From NCBI GenBank assembly GCA_023417775.1, contig JAEZEJ010000062.1:11588-75587 (forward strand): 64,000 bases of DNA. The letters run 5' to 3'. Made by a program: the position numbers and the translations under genes. The first letter of the stretch is position 1. Every line of letters starts with the position of its first letter. Positions 52,163-60,169 of the stretch are shown piece by piece. Source of the stretch: Actinomycetes bacterium. Lineage in GTDB: Bacteria; Actinomycetota; Actinomycetes; Propionibacteriales; Nocardioidaceae. Below the pieces are notes generated by a model. The model was not told where the DNA came from. It worked only from the letters and a program-made list of their open reading frames with translations, and made no database searches.

Positions 52163-52910
52163 CGAGCAGCCCCCTGGCGATGGAACGGTAGGCGTCGGCA
52201 CCCTTGTGGTTCACCGAGGTGGCGAGGATCGAACGTCCGATCGCGGGCGCCTCGGCGAATCTGATCGATTTGGGAATCGGTGGCTCCAGCACGGTGAGGT
52301 CGTAGGTCTCGGCGATCGCGGTGCGGACATTCTGGGCGTGCCGGGTGCGTCCGTCGTACATGGTGGCGAGCACCCCGCGGACCGTCAGATCGGGGTTGAT
52401 GAACTGGCGCACATCGTAGATCGTGTCGAGCAGCTGCCCGACGCCACGGTGCGACAGGGTCTCGGCCTGCAGCGGGATGATGACCTCGTCGGCCGCGGAG
52501 AGCGCGCCGACCGTCAGGACGCCGAGCGCCGGTGGGCAGTCCAGCAGGATCCAGTCGTAGTCCGACCGCACCTTGTCCAGGGCCACCCGCAGCCGCTGCT
52601 CGCGGCCGGTGCGGGTGACGAGCTGCTCCTCGGCTTGCGCCAGCGTGATGCTGGCCGGCAGCAGGTCGATGCCGTCATCGGTCACCAGGATCGCCTCGAT
52701 CGCCGGCACCTTGCCCAGCAGGACCTCGCCGACGGTGACGTCGAGCTCCTCGGGATCGATGCCGAGCGAGAAGGTCAGACTCCCCTGGGGGTCGAGGTCG
52801 ACGACCAGCACCCGCTGCCCCTCCTCGGCGAGGGCGGCGCCGAGGGAGGCGACGCTCGTGGTCTTGGCCACGCCGCCCTTCTGGTTCGCCAGCGCGATGG
52901 TCGTCGTCAC
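52155..52910 (-). CDS. ParA family ATPase
   Basis: A 251-residue ParA/Soj-like protein with the deviant Walker A NQKGGVAKTTS (9-19), Walker A-prime in VLVVDLDPQGSLT and Walker B WILLDCPP. No parB is adjacent, and the chromosomal parAB pair normally lies near oriC, so this is the separate ParA-like protein at the Rv3213c position of the conserved order. Target unknown. GTG 52910 starts the conserved sequence; the frame is open far upstream without similarity. Confidence 0.9.
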   Translation of the reverse strand: MTTTIALANQKGGVAKTTSVASLGAALAEEGQRVLVVDLDPQGSLTFSLGIDPEELDVTVGEVLLGKVPAIEAILVTDDGIDLLPASITLAQAEEQLVTRTGREQRLRVALDKVRSDYDWILLDCPPALGVLTVGALSAADEVIIPLQAETLSHRGVGQLLDTIYDVRQFINPDLTVRGVLATMYDGRTRHAQNVRTAIAETYDLTVLEPPIPKSIRFAEAPAIGRSILATSVNHKGADAYRSIARGLLDG

Positions 52911-53000
52911 GTGCCCATTGTGCCATCGCCCTCGGTGGATGCCTCCTCGATCCACACAACCGCTCGGCCCTCTCATGGAATCGGATGGCATGCTGGCGCC

Positions 53001-53759
53001 ATGACCGCACGCGCCCTCGTCACCGGACCGACCGCCGGTATCGGCCTGTCCTATGCCCGGCGGCTCGCCGCCGACGGGGTCGACCTGGTCCTGGTCGCTC
53101 GCGACGAGCACCGGCTCGGCGAGCTGGCCGGTCAGTTCCGTCGCGACCACGGCGTCGATGTCGAGATCCTGCGTGCCGATCTCACCGACCCGGCCGATCT
53201 CGACCTGGTGGCCATGCGACTCGCGGACGAGAGCCGGCCGATCGGGCTGCTCGTCAACAATGCCGGCGCCTCGATCGCCGGCTGGTTCGGCACCACGGAC
53301 ATCGCCCTCGAGGACCGCCAGCTCGACCTGCTCGTCCGCGCACCGATGCACCTCATGGACGCGGCGCTCAAGACGATGTCGCGTCGCGGCTATGGGGCCA
53401 TCGTGAATGTCGCGAGCGTCGCGGCGTTCACCCCGCGGGGCGCCTACTCGGCGCACAAGTCGTGGCTGGTCAATCTGTCGCTGTGGGCCCACCTGCAGTA
53501 TTCCGAGGACGGGGTCGTCGTGCAGGCGCTCTGCCCGGGATTCACCCACACCGAGTTCCACCAGCGCATGGATGCCGATGTGTCCGACGTCCCCGGCTGG
53601 ATGTGGCTCGAGGCCGACGAGGTCGCCGCGGCCTCACTGCGCGACCTCCGCCGACGCAAGGCGTTGTCGATACCGTCCGCCCGTTACCGGGTTCTCGCGA
53701 CGCTCGCCCGCCATGCCCCCGTCGGCCTGGTGGCCGCCGTCGCGAAACGAGGCCGCTGA
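53001..53759 (+). CDS. SDR family oxidoreductase
   Basis: A 252-residue SDR with TGPTAGIG (8-15), LLVNNAGASIAG, catalytic Ser in NVASVAAF and YSAHK. The C-terminal part (ADEVAAASLRDLRRRKAL, then LARHAPVGLVAAVAKR) is typical of the DltE-like/ketoacyl reductase SDRs of actinobacteria that act on lipids. Its stop shares one base with the start of the hydrolase gene (TGATG), so the two are coupled. Confidence 0.9.
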   Translation: MTARALVTGPTAGIGLSYARRLAADGVDLVLVARDEHRLGELAGQFRRDHGVDVEILRADLTDPADLDLVAMRLADESRPIGLLVNNAGASIAGWFGTTDIALEDRQLDLLVRAPMHLMDAALKTMSRRGYGAIVNVASVAAFTPRGAYSAHKSWLVNLSLWAHLQYSEDGVVVQALCPGFTHTEFHQRMDADVSDVPGWMWLEADEVAAASLRDLRRRKALSIPSARYRVLATLARHAPVGLVAAVAKRGR

Positions 53760-54589
53760 TGAGCGTCCCGCAGACCCTCGACATCCCCGATGGCGTCGAG
53801 GTCACCCGGATCGCCTCATCTCGCTGCGAGCACGCGGTGCATCGAGCCCGGCCATCTGGCCAGGTCCGCGGCTCCGTCCTCCTGATCCACGGATGGACCG
53901 GCAGCAAGGAGGACTTCACGACGATCCTGCCGCTGCTGGCGGCGCACGGATTCGACGTGCTCTCCTACGACCAGCGCGGCCAGTACGAGACTCCCGGGGA
54001 GCCGGACGACGACTACAGCGTCGAGGGCTTCGCGCGGGACGCGCTGGCGCTGGGTGAGACGGCCTTCGGTGCGGGCCGGTTCCACCTGCTGGGTCATTCC
54101 TTCGGGGGTCTGGTGGCCCAGCAGGCGACCGTCATCGCGCCGGAGCGGGTCGCCTCGCTCAGCCTGCTGTGCACGGGTCCCGGCGCCCTCGGCGACTCCC
54201 CCACACGCCCGCTCAAACATGTGATCACGGCGATCGGGCAGGTGCCGCTGCTGAAGATCCACCAGCTGCCCGAGCAGGGGATCAAGCGTCCGGCGCGGAT
54301 CACCGCCTTCCTGGCCCGGCGCTTCACCTCGCAGGCCCAGGCGGCGCTCGCGGCGATGACTCAGGCCCTGATCGACGCTCCGGACATCATCGACGATGTC
54401 GCCGCCACCAGCGTGCCGATCTGGGTCGGCCGGGGCGAGAACGACGATGCGTGGTCCTTCGAGGCGCAAGATGAGATGGCCCGGCGACTGGGGACGGCGG
54501 TCGTCATCATCCCCGATACCGGGCACTCCCCCGCCGTCGAGGCGCCCGGTGTCCTGGTCGACGCCTGGCTGCCCTTCCTCATCAGCTGA
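53759..54589 (+). CDS. alpha/beta hydrolase
   Basis: A 276-residue hydrolase. The oxyanion segment is LLIHGWTGSKEDF, the nucleophile elbow GHSFGGL, the acid is probably in GRGENDDAW and the His in IPDTGHSPAVE. The family covers esterases, lipases and related enzymes; the coupling to an SDR suggests a lipid-type ester, but the substrate is unknown. Confidence 0.9.
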   Translation: MSVPQTLDIPDGVEVTRIASSRCEHAVHRARPSGQVRGSVLLIHGWTGSKEDFTTILPLLAAHGFDVLSYDQRGQYETPGEPDDDYSVEGFARDALALGETAFGAGRFHLLGHSFGGLVAQQATVIAPERVASLSLLCTGPGALGDSPTRPLKHVITAIGQVPLLKIHQLPEQGIKRPARITAFLARRFTSQAQAALAAMTQALIDAPDIIDDVAATSVPIWVGRGENDDAWSFEAQDEMARRLGTAVVIIPDTGHSPAVEAPGVLVDAWLPFLIS

Positions 54590-54634
54590 CTCCCCGCCGC
54601 GGACGAGACCCGCTTTCCCTGGGTTGAGCTCCCG

Positions 54635-54673
54635 GCGAGTGGTGCAATCTCGAGCGCGAGTGGTGCAATCTCG
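54635..54673. repeat. two direct copies of an 18-base sequence
   Basis: GCGAGTGGTGCAATCTCG occurs at 54635-54652 and again at 54656-54673, 21 bases apart start to start, in the 111-base gap between convergent genes. Each copy begins and ends with CGAG/CTCG, so each is also an imperfect palindrome. Confidence 0.7.
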
Positions 54674-54700
54674 CCCCTCGACCGCCATTCCGAGGGCGGA

Positions 54701-54991
54701 TCAGCCGACGATCGCGCGTAAGGCGGCCACGTGATCGCGGTAGGCGCGACGGCCCTCCTTCGTCAGCGACGCCCAGGTGCGGACCCGTCGATCGCGGGTT
54801 CCCTTGGTGACGCTGACGTAGCCGGCCTCGTCGAGGGCCTTGACCTGCTTGCTGAGCACGGACTCGCTGACACCGAGCACCTCACGCAAGACCGCGAACT
54901 CGACATGATCGACGGTGTCGAGGGCCGCGCAGATCTGCAGTCGGTGCGGAGCGTGGATGACCGTGTCGAACCCCTCGACCCCCGTGGTCAT
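54701..54991 (-). CDS. winged-helix regulator (transcriptional repressor, ArsR/MarR-like)
   Basis: A 96-residue DNA-binding protein: RLQICAALDTVDHVEFAVLR, HTH LGVSESVLSKQVKALDEAGY and wing VSVTKGTRDRRVRTWASLT. Proteins of this size (winged helix DNA-binding domain, PadR/MarR-like) often act on an adjacent membrane-protein gene. Its ATG overlaps the stop of that gene (ATGA), and two palindromes lie over the start of the operon, which fits autoregulation. Confidence 0.88.
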   Translation of the reverse strand: MTTGVEGFDTVIHAPHRLQICAALDTVDHVEFAVLREVLGVSESVLSKQVKALDEAGYVSVTKGTRDRRVRTWASLTKEGRRAYRDHVAALRAIVG

Positions 54992-55434
54992 GAAGCGGCT
55001 CGCAGGGCGCGCCGGTAGTCGCGATCCCACTGGGGGCCGATGATCGCCCACAAGAGCACGACGGCCACGCCGGAGATGGTCGCGACCACCAGGTTCTCGG
55101 TGATCGCCGAGGCGAGGACGCCGATGATGAACGGCACGATCATCAGCCAGTAGCGCCATGCCTCGCGGACGAAGGGGTTGCCGAAGTCCCAGACACCGGT
55201 GCTGCGGCGATACCAGAACACCGAGCTGATGACGATGACGGCGCCGAGGAGGGCGATCAGCGGCCGCCAGGTATCCGCTGCCGGGGAGACCGTCAGCAAG
55301 CCGGCGCCCACGCCGAGGTAGGCGTAATAGCCGGTGGGAGCCGCGGCATGATCGGCGACGCCATCGCGGACGCCGTCGATCGAGGCCAGCGCCTCGCGGG
55401 CCGCGTCATCGTTGAACTCATCTCGACTTTCCAT
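54988..55434 (-). CDS. small membrane protein with four predicted helices
   Basis: A 148-residue protein with an acidic N-terminus and about four hydrophobic segments: YYAYLGVGAGLLTV, LIALLGAVIVISSVFWY, YWLMIVPFIIGVLASAI and VATISGVAVVLLWAIIG. It resembles the membrane partners commonly encoded with small winged-helix repressors in actinobacteria. Function unknown. The ATG at 55434 lies seven bases after a TAGAGT box, so translation probably starts on a leaderless transcript. Confidence 0.85.
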   Translation of the reverse strand: MESRDEFNDDAAREALASIDGVRDGVADHAAAPTGYYAYLGVGAGLLTVSPAADTWRPLIALLGAVIVISSVFWYRRSTGVWDFGNPFVREAWRYWLMIVPFIIGVLASAITENLVVATISGVAVVLLWAIIGPQWDRDYRRALRAAS

Positions 55435-55470
55435 GATGGAAACTCTATTGCTTACTTTCCATCATGGCAA
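55428..55470 (-). promoter_or_regulatory. promoter with twin operator palindromes
   Basis: Leftward TTGCCA (55470-55465), 17-base spacer and TAGAGT (55447-55442). TTTCCATGATGGAAA (55428-55442) overlaps the -10 edge and start codon. TTTCCATCATGGCAA (55456-55470) overlaps the -35. The two sites are 28 bases apart, a good layout for repression by the regulator encoded second in the operon. Confidence 0.75.
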
Positions 55471-55484
55471 GCCACCGAGGAAAG

Positions 55485-56105
55485 TCACCTCAAGGCAGCG
55501 CGGATCGCCCGGCGCGCGACCGGACCCAGCCCGTCGATCGTGTGCGCCAGCGAACCGAGGGTCGTCAACGCTCCGTCGGCCTCCGCCGCCCGCATCGGCG
55601 CCGTCAACTCGATGCCGATGAACGCCGACGACACCAGATGCGCCAGCTCGTCCGCGGCGATCAACTCGGCGAAGGGCGATCCCACCAGCACGCGCTGCGT
55701 GACCTCGCGGACTTGATCGGTCCAGAGGTCGAGCGCGGTACCGGACACCTCGGCCATCGCCGGGTCGGTCTGCGCGGCCGCGAGCGCCTGGCCCAGGATC
55801 GCGACATTGCCGGCCTCCCGCTCCTCACGACGGACCCGGGTCGCCAGGTCGACGAGTCCGGTGAAGGTGTCGACGGCGTCGAACTGCTCGGCATAGCGAT
55901 CGACCCGCTCCTGCGTGGCCGCCAGACAGGCCGCGCCGATGACGTCGACGACACTGCCGAAGTGGTAGAAGATCAGCCCCTGGGCCAGACCGGCTCGGTC
56001 GGCGATGCTCCGAGCCGAGACCTTCGCCAGGCCGTCGGCCTCGATACTCGCGATCGTGGCGCGCACCAGCCGACGCTTGGTCTCCTCCGATTTGGGCGTA
56101 CTCAC
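55485..56105 (-). CDS. TetR family transcriptional regulator
   Basis: A 206-residue repressor with HTH SARSIADRAGLAQGLIFYHF (about 31-50) and a TetR_C-type ligand domain. It is last in a four-gene leftward operon (SRPBCC, DUF4166, membrane protein, TetR), whose promoter region carries two TTGAGC-type palindromes. Local autoregulation is likely. Ligand unknown. Confidence 0.88.
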   Translation of the reverse strand: MSTPKSEETKRRLVRATIASIEADGLAKVSARSIADRAGLAQGLIFYHFGSVVDVIGAACLAATQERVDRYAEQFDAVDTFTGLVDLATRVRREEREAGNVAILGQALAAAQTDPAMAEVSGTALDLWTDQVREVTQRVLVGSPFAELIAADELAHLVSSAFIGIELTAPMRAAEADGALTTLGSLAHTIDGLGPVARRAIRAALR

Positions 56106-56114
56106 ACGCTCACC

Positions 56115-56555
56115 CTAAGGCGCTGGAGGGCAACGCCACCGATCAACCATCTCCGCGGCTGCGGAGCCGGCTCTCGGCCTCACCAGAAGTCCGAGGGCCG
56201 TGACGACCGTCGCCAACGGCGCCATGACCACCGCGAAGCCGCCGGCACCGAGGCCGATGAGGATCACCGCACTGACGCCACCCACGGCGCACGACGTGCC
56301 GGCGACGGCCACGACATGCCCCCGACTCCGCGCGATCGCCGGATACATCATCACGGCCACGACCATCCCCGGCAGACAGGAGATCACCCCGATCGGCACA
56401 CCGCAGAGGGCCACGATGAACGCGTATCCGAGGGCGTCACCCATCGATCCTCCTTGAGCCACCGCCGCCAGGCAGGCGAGAACCCCTCCGAGGAGTGCAC
56501 CCGTGGAGGCTCCCAGAAGCAGAGCGCGTACGGCGATCCCGGGACGCGAGATCAT
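56115..56555 (-). CDS. membrane protein
   Basis: A 146-residue protein with about four hydrophobic stretches (VRALLLGASTGALLGGVLAC, ALGYAFIVALCGVPIGVISC, VVAVAGTSCAVGGVSAVILI, VMAPLATVVTALGLLV). No family recognised. ATG 56555 overlaps the DUF4166 stop (ATGA), so it belongs to the same coupled operon; the open frame upstream lies within that gene. Confidence 0.8.
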   Translation of the reverse strand: MISRPGIAVRALLLGASTGALLGGVLACLAAVAQGGSMGDALGYAFIVALCGVPIGVISCLPGMVVAVMMYPAIARSRGHVVAVAGTSCAVGGVSAVILIGLGAGGFAVVMAPLATVVTALGLLVRPRAGSAAAEMVDRWRCPPAP

Positions 56556-57250
56556 GCCGACCCCGACAGCTCGAGGACTCGTGGCGTCCTCGCGGTCGGC
56601 AGGGCCCGCTCCCGCGTCGGCAGCACGGAGTTCGGGGGCGGGCCGGTGTCGAACTCGGCGGTGAAGCGGCCGTCGTAGCCGAAGATCGGCCCGCAGACGG
56701 GGTGCTCCACCCGCACCGAGATGACGTACTGATCGGCGCATTCGTCATAGGACTCGCGCACCCGGGCGTGTCCGGTGGCCCAGCTCGGCAACGGCCACCA
56801 GCGACCCACGGCGATCGACTGCGCCGTGCTGCGCAGGTCGAGGCCGCCGTCGCTCACGGTGAGGTCGAGGGTCGCGGCGACGTGATGATGGGTTCCCAGG
56901 AAGTCCACGATGCCGCGGTGGGGGTCGAAGACCATCGCGGCATCGAAACGGCGTCGCAGGCTGGGACCCATCTCGAAGGTCCGCACGAAGGACACCGCTT
57001 CGCGGCCGAGTCCGTCGCGATAGCCGCAGTTCTCGATCGTGAACGGGATATCGCTGCCGGCCTCGGGGAACAGCAGGTGCCGCGACGACCCGAGGGCGAG
57101 GAAGGGCGTCATATAGGCCGGCCCCCGCCAGACCCGGTGCATGACACCCCGGCCGATGCTGCGCTGACCAGGCGCGAGATCGAAACGACGTCGCATCGCC
57201 GGATGGAGGTCATCGAAGGCCTCCCCCAAGGCCTGACGGAAGATGCTCAT
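56552..57250 (-). CDS. DUF4166 domain-containing protein
   Basis: A 232-residue soluble protein. DUF4166 landmarks are the N-terminal LGEAFDDLHPAMRRRFDL, RGVMHRVWRG, then ENCGYRDGLGREAVSFVRTF and PIFGYDGRFTAEFD near the end. Function is unknown, though the domain is often fused or adjacent to SDR, SRPBCC or saccharopine-dehydrogenase-like genes involved in lipid or pigment chemistry. ATGA overlaps at both ends tie it to its neighbours. Confidence 0.85.
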   Translation of the reverse strand: MSIFRQALGEAFDDLHPAMRRRFDLAPGQRSIGRGVMHRVWRGPAYMTPFLALGSSRHLLFPEAGSDIPFTIENCGYRDGLGREAVSFVRTFEMGPSLRRRFDAAMVFDPHRGIVDFLGTHHHVAATLDLTVSDGGLDLRSTAQSIAVGRWWPLPSWATGHARVRESYDECADQYVISVRVEHPVCGPIFGYDGRFTAEFDTGPPPNSVLPTRERALPTARTPRVLELSGSA

Positions 57251-57882
57251 CGAGGCGCCTCCGCCGGAACGCGCCGGCAGCGCCGGGCCGACGGGACCCG
57301 TCCGGGGACGGGACGACAGGTGAGCGGGACCAGCGCGGCCGCCAGACCCGGTGATCGCCGGGCCGCCACGGCGATCGGCACGAGTCGCACCGTCAGATCG
57401 GCGAGCGCGAGAAGCAGCGATCGCCGCGGCGACTGACCGGTCTCCGCCCACAGCCTCAGCCGGTCGAAGGACCAGGCAGTGGCCCATCCCATCAGCGGTC
57501 GCACGACGGGGTCGGCCCACCGGTGCCGTGCCGTGTAGTCGTAGCCGGTGAGGAAGCGCACCCTGTCGCCATCGGGGACATAGCGCCAGTACCCGGCTCC
57601 CTTCGCGATCGGCGAGAGCGGATGCGCGGAGGCGAAGCGCAGCGCCGAGGTGGCCGCGCCTCCATCATGCTCCCTGGTACCGGCGTGGGTTCCGATGCCG
57701 TGAACGCCGAAGGTCGAGTAGCGGAAGCGACCGGGTGCCGTCGGGGTGATGCTGCCGAAGCGCAGATCCCAGCGAGCGTGCAGTCGAGGGTCCTGCGTCA
57801 ACCTCCAGAGACGCGGGAGTGGAGCCTCGATGGAGGTCTCCACGTAAAGGCGCCTCGATGCGCCGCGGTCAGCCCTGTTCAT
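57247..57882 (-). CDS. SRPBCC (START-like) family protein
   Basis: A 211-residue protein of the SRPBCC fold: LYVETSIEAPLPRLWRLTQD, LHARWDLRFGSITPT and a long C-terminal helix WATAWSFDRLRLWAE. A hydrophobic or basic C-terminal segment follows (LALADLTVRLVPIAVA). Such proteins bind hydrophobic ligands. ATG 57882 has GGGGA upstream; a TTG 12 bases earlier is the alternative. First gene of the TetR operon. Confidence 0.82.
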   Translation of the reverse strand: MNRADRGASRRLYVETSIEAPLPRLWRLTQDPRLHARWDLRFGSITPTAPGRFRYSTFGVHGIGTHAGTREHDGGAATSALRFASAHPLSPIAKGAGYWRYVPDGDRVRFLTGYDYTARHRWADPVVRPLMGWATAWSFDRLRLWAETGQSPRRSLLLALADLTVRLVPIAVAARRSPGLAAALVPLTCRPVPGRVPSARRCRRVPAEAPR

Positions 57883-57897
57883 GCGTGTCCCCAATTT

Positions 57898-57947
57898 TTG
57901 AGCAGTTGGTCAATTCAGACCTTACACAAAATTGAGCAACCACTCAA
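57898..57947 (-). promoter_or_regulatory. promoter with two TetR-type operators
   Basis: Leftward TTGAGT (57947-57942), 17-base spacer, TAAGGT (57924-57919). Palindromes TTGAGCAACCACTCAA (57932-57947) and TTGAGCAGTTGGTCAA (57898-57913) lie over the -35 and just beyond the start, 34 bases apart. They probably bind the TetR encoded at the end of the operon. Confidence 0.78.
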
Positions 57948-57956
57948 TAAGGGATG

Positions 57957-58784
57957 TCAGCCGAGGAGGCGGGCGAACTGGTCGGGATCGGTCAGGTTGG
58001 CCCCCAGGGGGAATCCGACCTTCCCGGTGCCGTGGTAGTCGCTCGACCCGGTCGTGATGAGGTCGAGCTCGCGGGCCATCTCTGCCAGGGCGGCGCGGTC
58101 GCGGTCATCGTGATCGTTGTGGTCGACCTCGATGCCGGCGAGGCCCACGGCCGCGAGCTCGCCGAGCACCTCCAGATCGAGCACGTGCCGGCTCTCGCGG
58201 GCCCACGGATGGGCGATCACGGCACGCCCCCCGGCGGCCAGGAGCAGTTCGATGGCGGTCGGCAGGTCCGCCGCGTAACGATCCACATAGGCGGGCTTGC
58301 CCGGCGACAGCAGCGTCGCGAAGGCCTCCTCGCGCGACGTGATGTAGCCCTTGGCGATGAGCGCATCGGCGATATGCGGACGCCCCGAGGAGATGGCATC
58401 GGCCGCCACCTCCCGCACATCGTCCTCGGTGATGGCGTAGCCGAGCTCGTTGAGCCGCGCGATGGTCAACGGGAGCCGGTCGTCGCGACCGCCGAGGACG
58501 CGTTCGAGCTCGTCCACGAGAGGCTGATAGGACGGATCGAACTCGTAGCCGAGCAGATGCACGCTCGCGCCCGCGTATCGAGTGGAGATCTCGATTCCTC
58601 TCACCACCCGGATACCGCCGACATCGTCGGCCGTCGCCCGAGCCTCCTCCCAGCCCGCGGTGGAGTCGTGATCGGTCAGCGCCACGATGTCCAGACCGGC
58701 GCGCTCGCGCGCATTGCGGACGAGCTCAGCGGGAGTGTCCGTGCCGTCGGAACGATTCGAGTGCGTGTGAAGGTCGATGCGCAC
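57957..58784 (-). CDS. PHP domain phosphoesterase
   Basis: A 275-residue PHP-family protein with the metal-binding motifs DLHTHSNRSDG, LTDHDS, AVIAHPWA and TTGSSDYHG. Single-domain PHP proteins of this kind dephosphorylate nucleotides or small RNAs (3',5'-bisphosphate nucleosidase or RNase AM-like). The counterpart in E. coli is RnmA/YciV. Precise substrate not shown by the sequence. Confidence 0.9.
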   Translation of the reverse strand: MRIDLHTHSNRSDGTDTPAELVRNARERAGLDIVALTDHDSTAGWEEARATADDVGGIRVVRGIEISTRYAGASVHLLGYEFDPSYQPLVDELERVLGGRDDRLPLTIARLNELGYAITEDDVREVAADAISSGRPHIADALIAKGYITSREEAFATLLSPGKPAYVDRYAADLPTAIELLLAAGGRAVIAHPWARESRHVLDLEVLGELAAVGLAGIEVDHNDHDDRDRAALAEMARELDLITTGSSDYHGTGKVGFPLGANLTDPDQFARLLG

Positions 58785-58805
58785 GCCCCCAGGCTAGGGC
58801 ATGCG

Positions 58806-59387
58806 CTACCAGCTGGTGACGTTCCACCGCTTGACGACGGGCGTGCCGCGATCGGCGCTGAGCACCGAGTAGGTGGCGGTGTCGAGATCGAAGATCCGAC
58901 CCTGGTCGACGGCGAGACCGAGCCAGCGGGCCGCGAGCACGCGCAGGCTGTGGCCGTGGGCGAATACCAGCGTGCGGCCCGGCTCGCGGGCGAGATCGAC
59001 GACGCGGTCGAGCCGTTCCCCCACCTGCTCGGCGCTCTCGCCGTTCGGGCACGGATGGGTCCAGACGGTCCAGTCGGGAACGCTCTCGCGGATCGTCTCG
59101 GTCGTCAGGCCCTCGTAGTCGCCGTAGTCCCACTCGACGAGGTCGGGATCGACGGTCACCTCGTGGAAGCCGGCCAACTCGGCCGTGCGCTGAGCGCGCT
59201 GCCGGGGGCTGGTCAGCACCCGGTCGAAGGCGATATCGGCGAGCGCCGGCCGCAGGGTCGTCGCCTGTCGCTCCCCCTCCTCGGTGAGCGGCAGGTCGGT
59301 GAAGGAGGTGTGCCGCCATTCACGGCTCCACTCGGTCTGACCATGCCGGACGATCCAGAGCTCGGCATCGGGAGCGAGAACGTTCAC
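58806..59387 (-). CDS. histidine phosphatase family protein
   Basis: A 193-residue phosphoglycerate-mutase-like enzyme. The phospho-His is in IVRHGQTEWS, PLTEEGERQA follows, and the second catalytic His is in FAHGHSLRVLAARW. It is probably a general phosphatase; similar actinobacterial proteins dephosphorylate small metabolites. ATG 59387. It lies 21 bases from the PHP gene in the same direction. Confidence 0.9.
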   Translation of the reverse strand: MNVLAPDAELWIVRHGQTEWSREWRHTSFTDLPLTEEGERQATTLRPALADIAFDRVLTSPRQRAQRTAELAGFHEVTVDPDLVEWDYGDYEGLTTETIRESVPDWTVWTHPCPNGESAEQVGERLDRVVDLAREPGRTLVFAHGHSLRVLAARWLGLAVDQGRIFDLDTATYSVLSADRGTPVVKRWNVTSW

Positions 59388-59434
59388 CCCGTCAGGCTAC
59401 TGGTCGGCCGCGGAGGGAGCACCGAGGAACTCGC

Positions 59435-60169
59435 TCAGGTGACGTCCCACAGTGCGCGGTAGTAGGCGATCCGGTCCTCATCGGGTTCGATGCCGTACGC
59501 CTCCCAGAACACCTTCTCGTCGGGATCGGGATAGTTCCAGCCCAGCGACAACGTCGCGACGGCGAGATCAGCCCACCGGTCGGCCACGCCGAGACGGCCC
59601 ATGTCGACATGCGCCGCGAAGTGCCCGTCGTCGCGGACCAGCGTGTTCGGTGCGCAGGCATCGCCGTGGCAGACCACGATCCGGTCGGGCGCGGGAGGCA
59701 CGCCCAGCAGCGGCGGCACCCGATGTCCCTCGCCGGTCGCCTTCACGATCCGCGAGGCGACATCCCAGTCGAAGGGACATGAGCCGACCGGCACGGCGTG
59801 CAGAGCGCGGAGACCCACCGCGATGGCACGAATCGCCTCATCGGGTCGTCTCGTCCACCGCGGATCCACCGCCGACCGCGCCGGGACGGCGGCCGTGACC
59901 AATAGCTCCTCGCCGCCCCGGACGATGAGATCGAGCACCTCGGGCACCGGATGCCGGCCCGCCAGCCAGCGCAGCCGGTCGGCCTCGGCCGTCAACGACT
60001 CACCCGACCCGGCCGGATTCCACTTGAGATAGCGTTCGCGAGCGCCGTCGACACGACCGGTCAGACCGCCGGCCTCGTTGTGCCAGACCAGGGTCACCGG
60101 ACCGGCAGCCACCTCGCGCATGAGCGCCGGCACCGGCTGGTCCGCCGCGGGCGGGCCCGCGATGCTCAC
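59435..60169 (-). CDS. aminoglycoside phosphotransferase-like kinase
   Basis: A 244-residue protein kinase-like fold enzyme of the APH family. Brenner's motif is VVCHGDACAPNTLV and the metal-binding DFG-like motif HVDMGRLGVADRWADLA. The GTG start overlaps the stop of the MaoC-type gene (GTGA). Similar to APH(3')-type enzymes in layout, but with chromosomal context and no mobile elements, so it may phosphorylate a metabolite rather than an antibiotic. Confidence 0.82.
   Translation of the reverse strand: MSIAGPPAADQPVPALMREVAAGPVTLVWHNEAGGLTGRVDGARERYLKWNPAGSGESLTAEADRLRWLAGRHPVPEVLDLIVRGGEELLVTAAVPARSAVDPRWTRRPDEAIRAIAVGLRALHAVPVGSCPFDWDVASRIVKATGEGHRVPPLLGVPPAPDRIVVCHGDACAPNTLVRDDGHFAAHVDMGRLGVADRWADLAVATLSLGWNYPDPDEKVFWEAYGIEPDEDRIAYYRALWDVT

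Noticed and set aside
59435..60169. An antibiotic resistance gene acquired by transfer
   Set aside because: The APH-like kinase is coupled to a MaoC gene, has host-like composition and no mobile element nearby, so a metabolic role is as likely.
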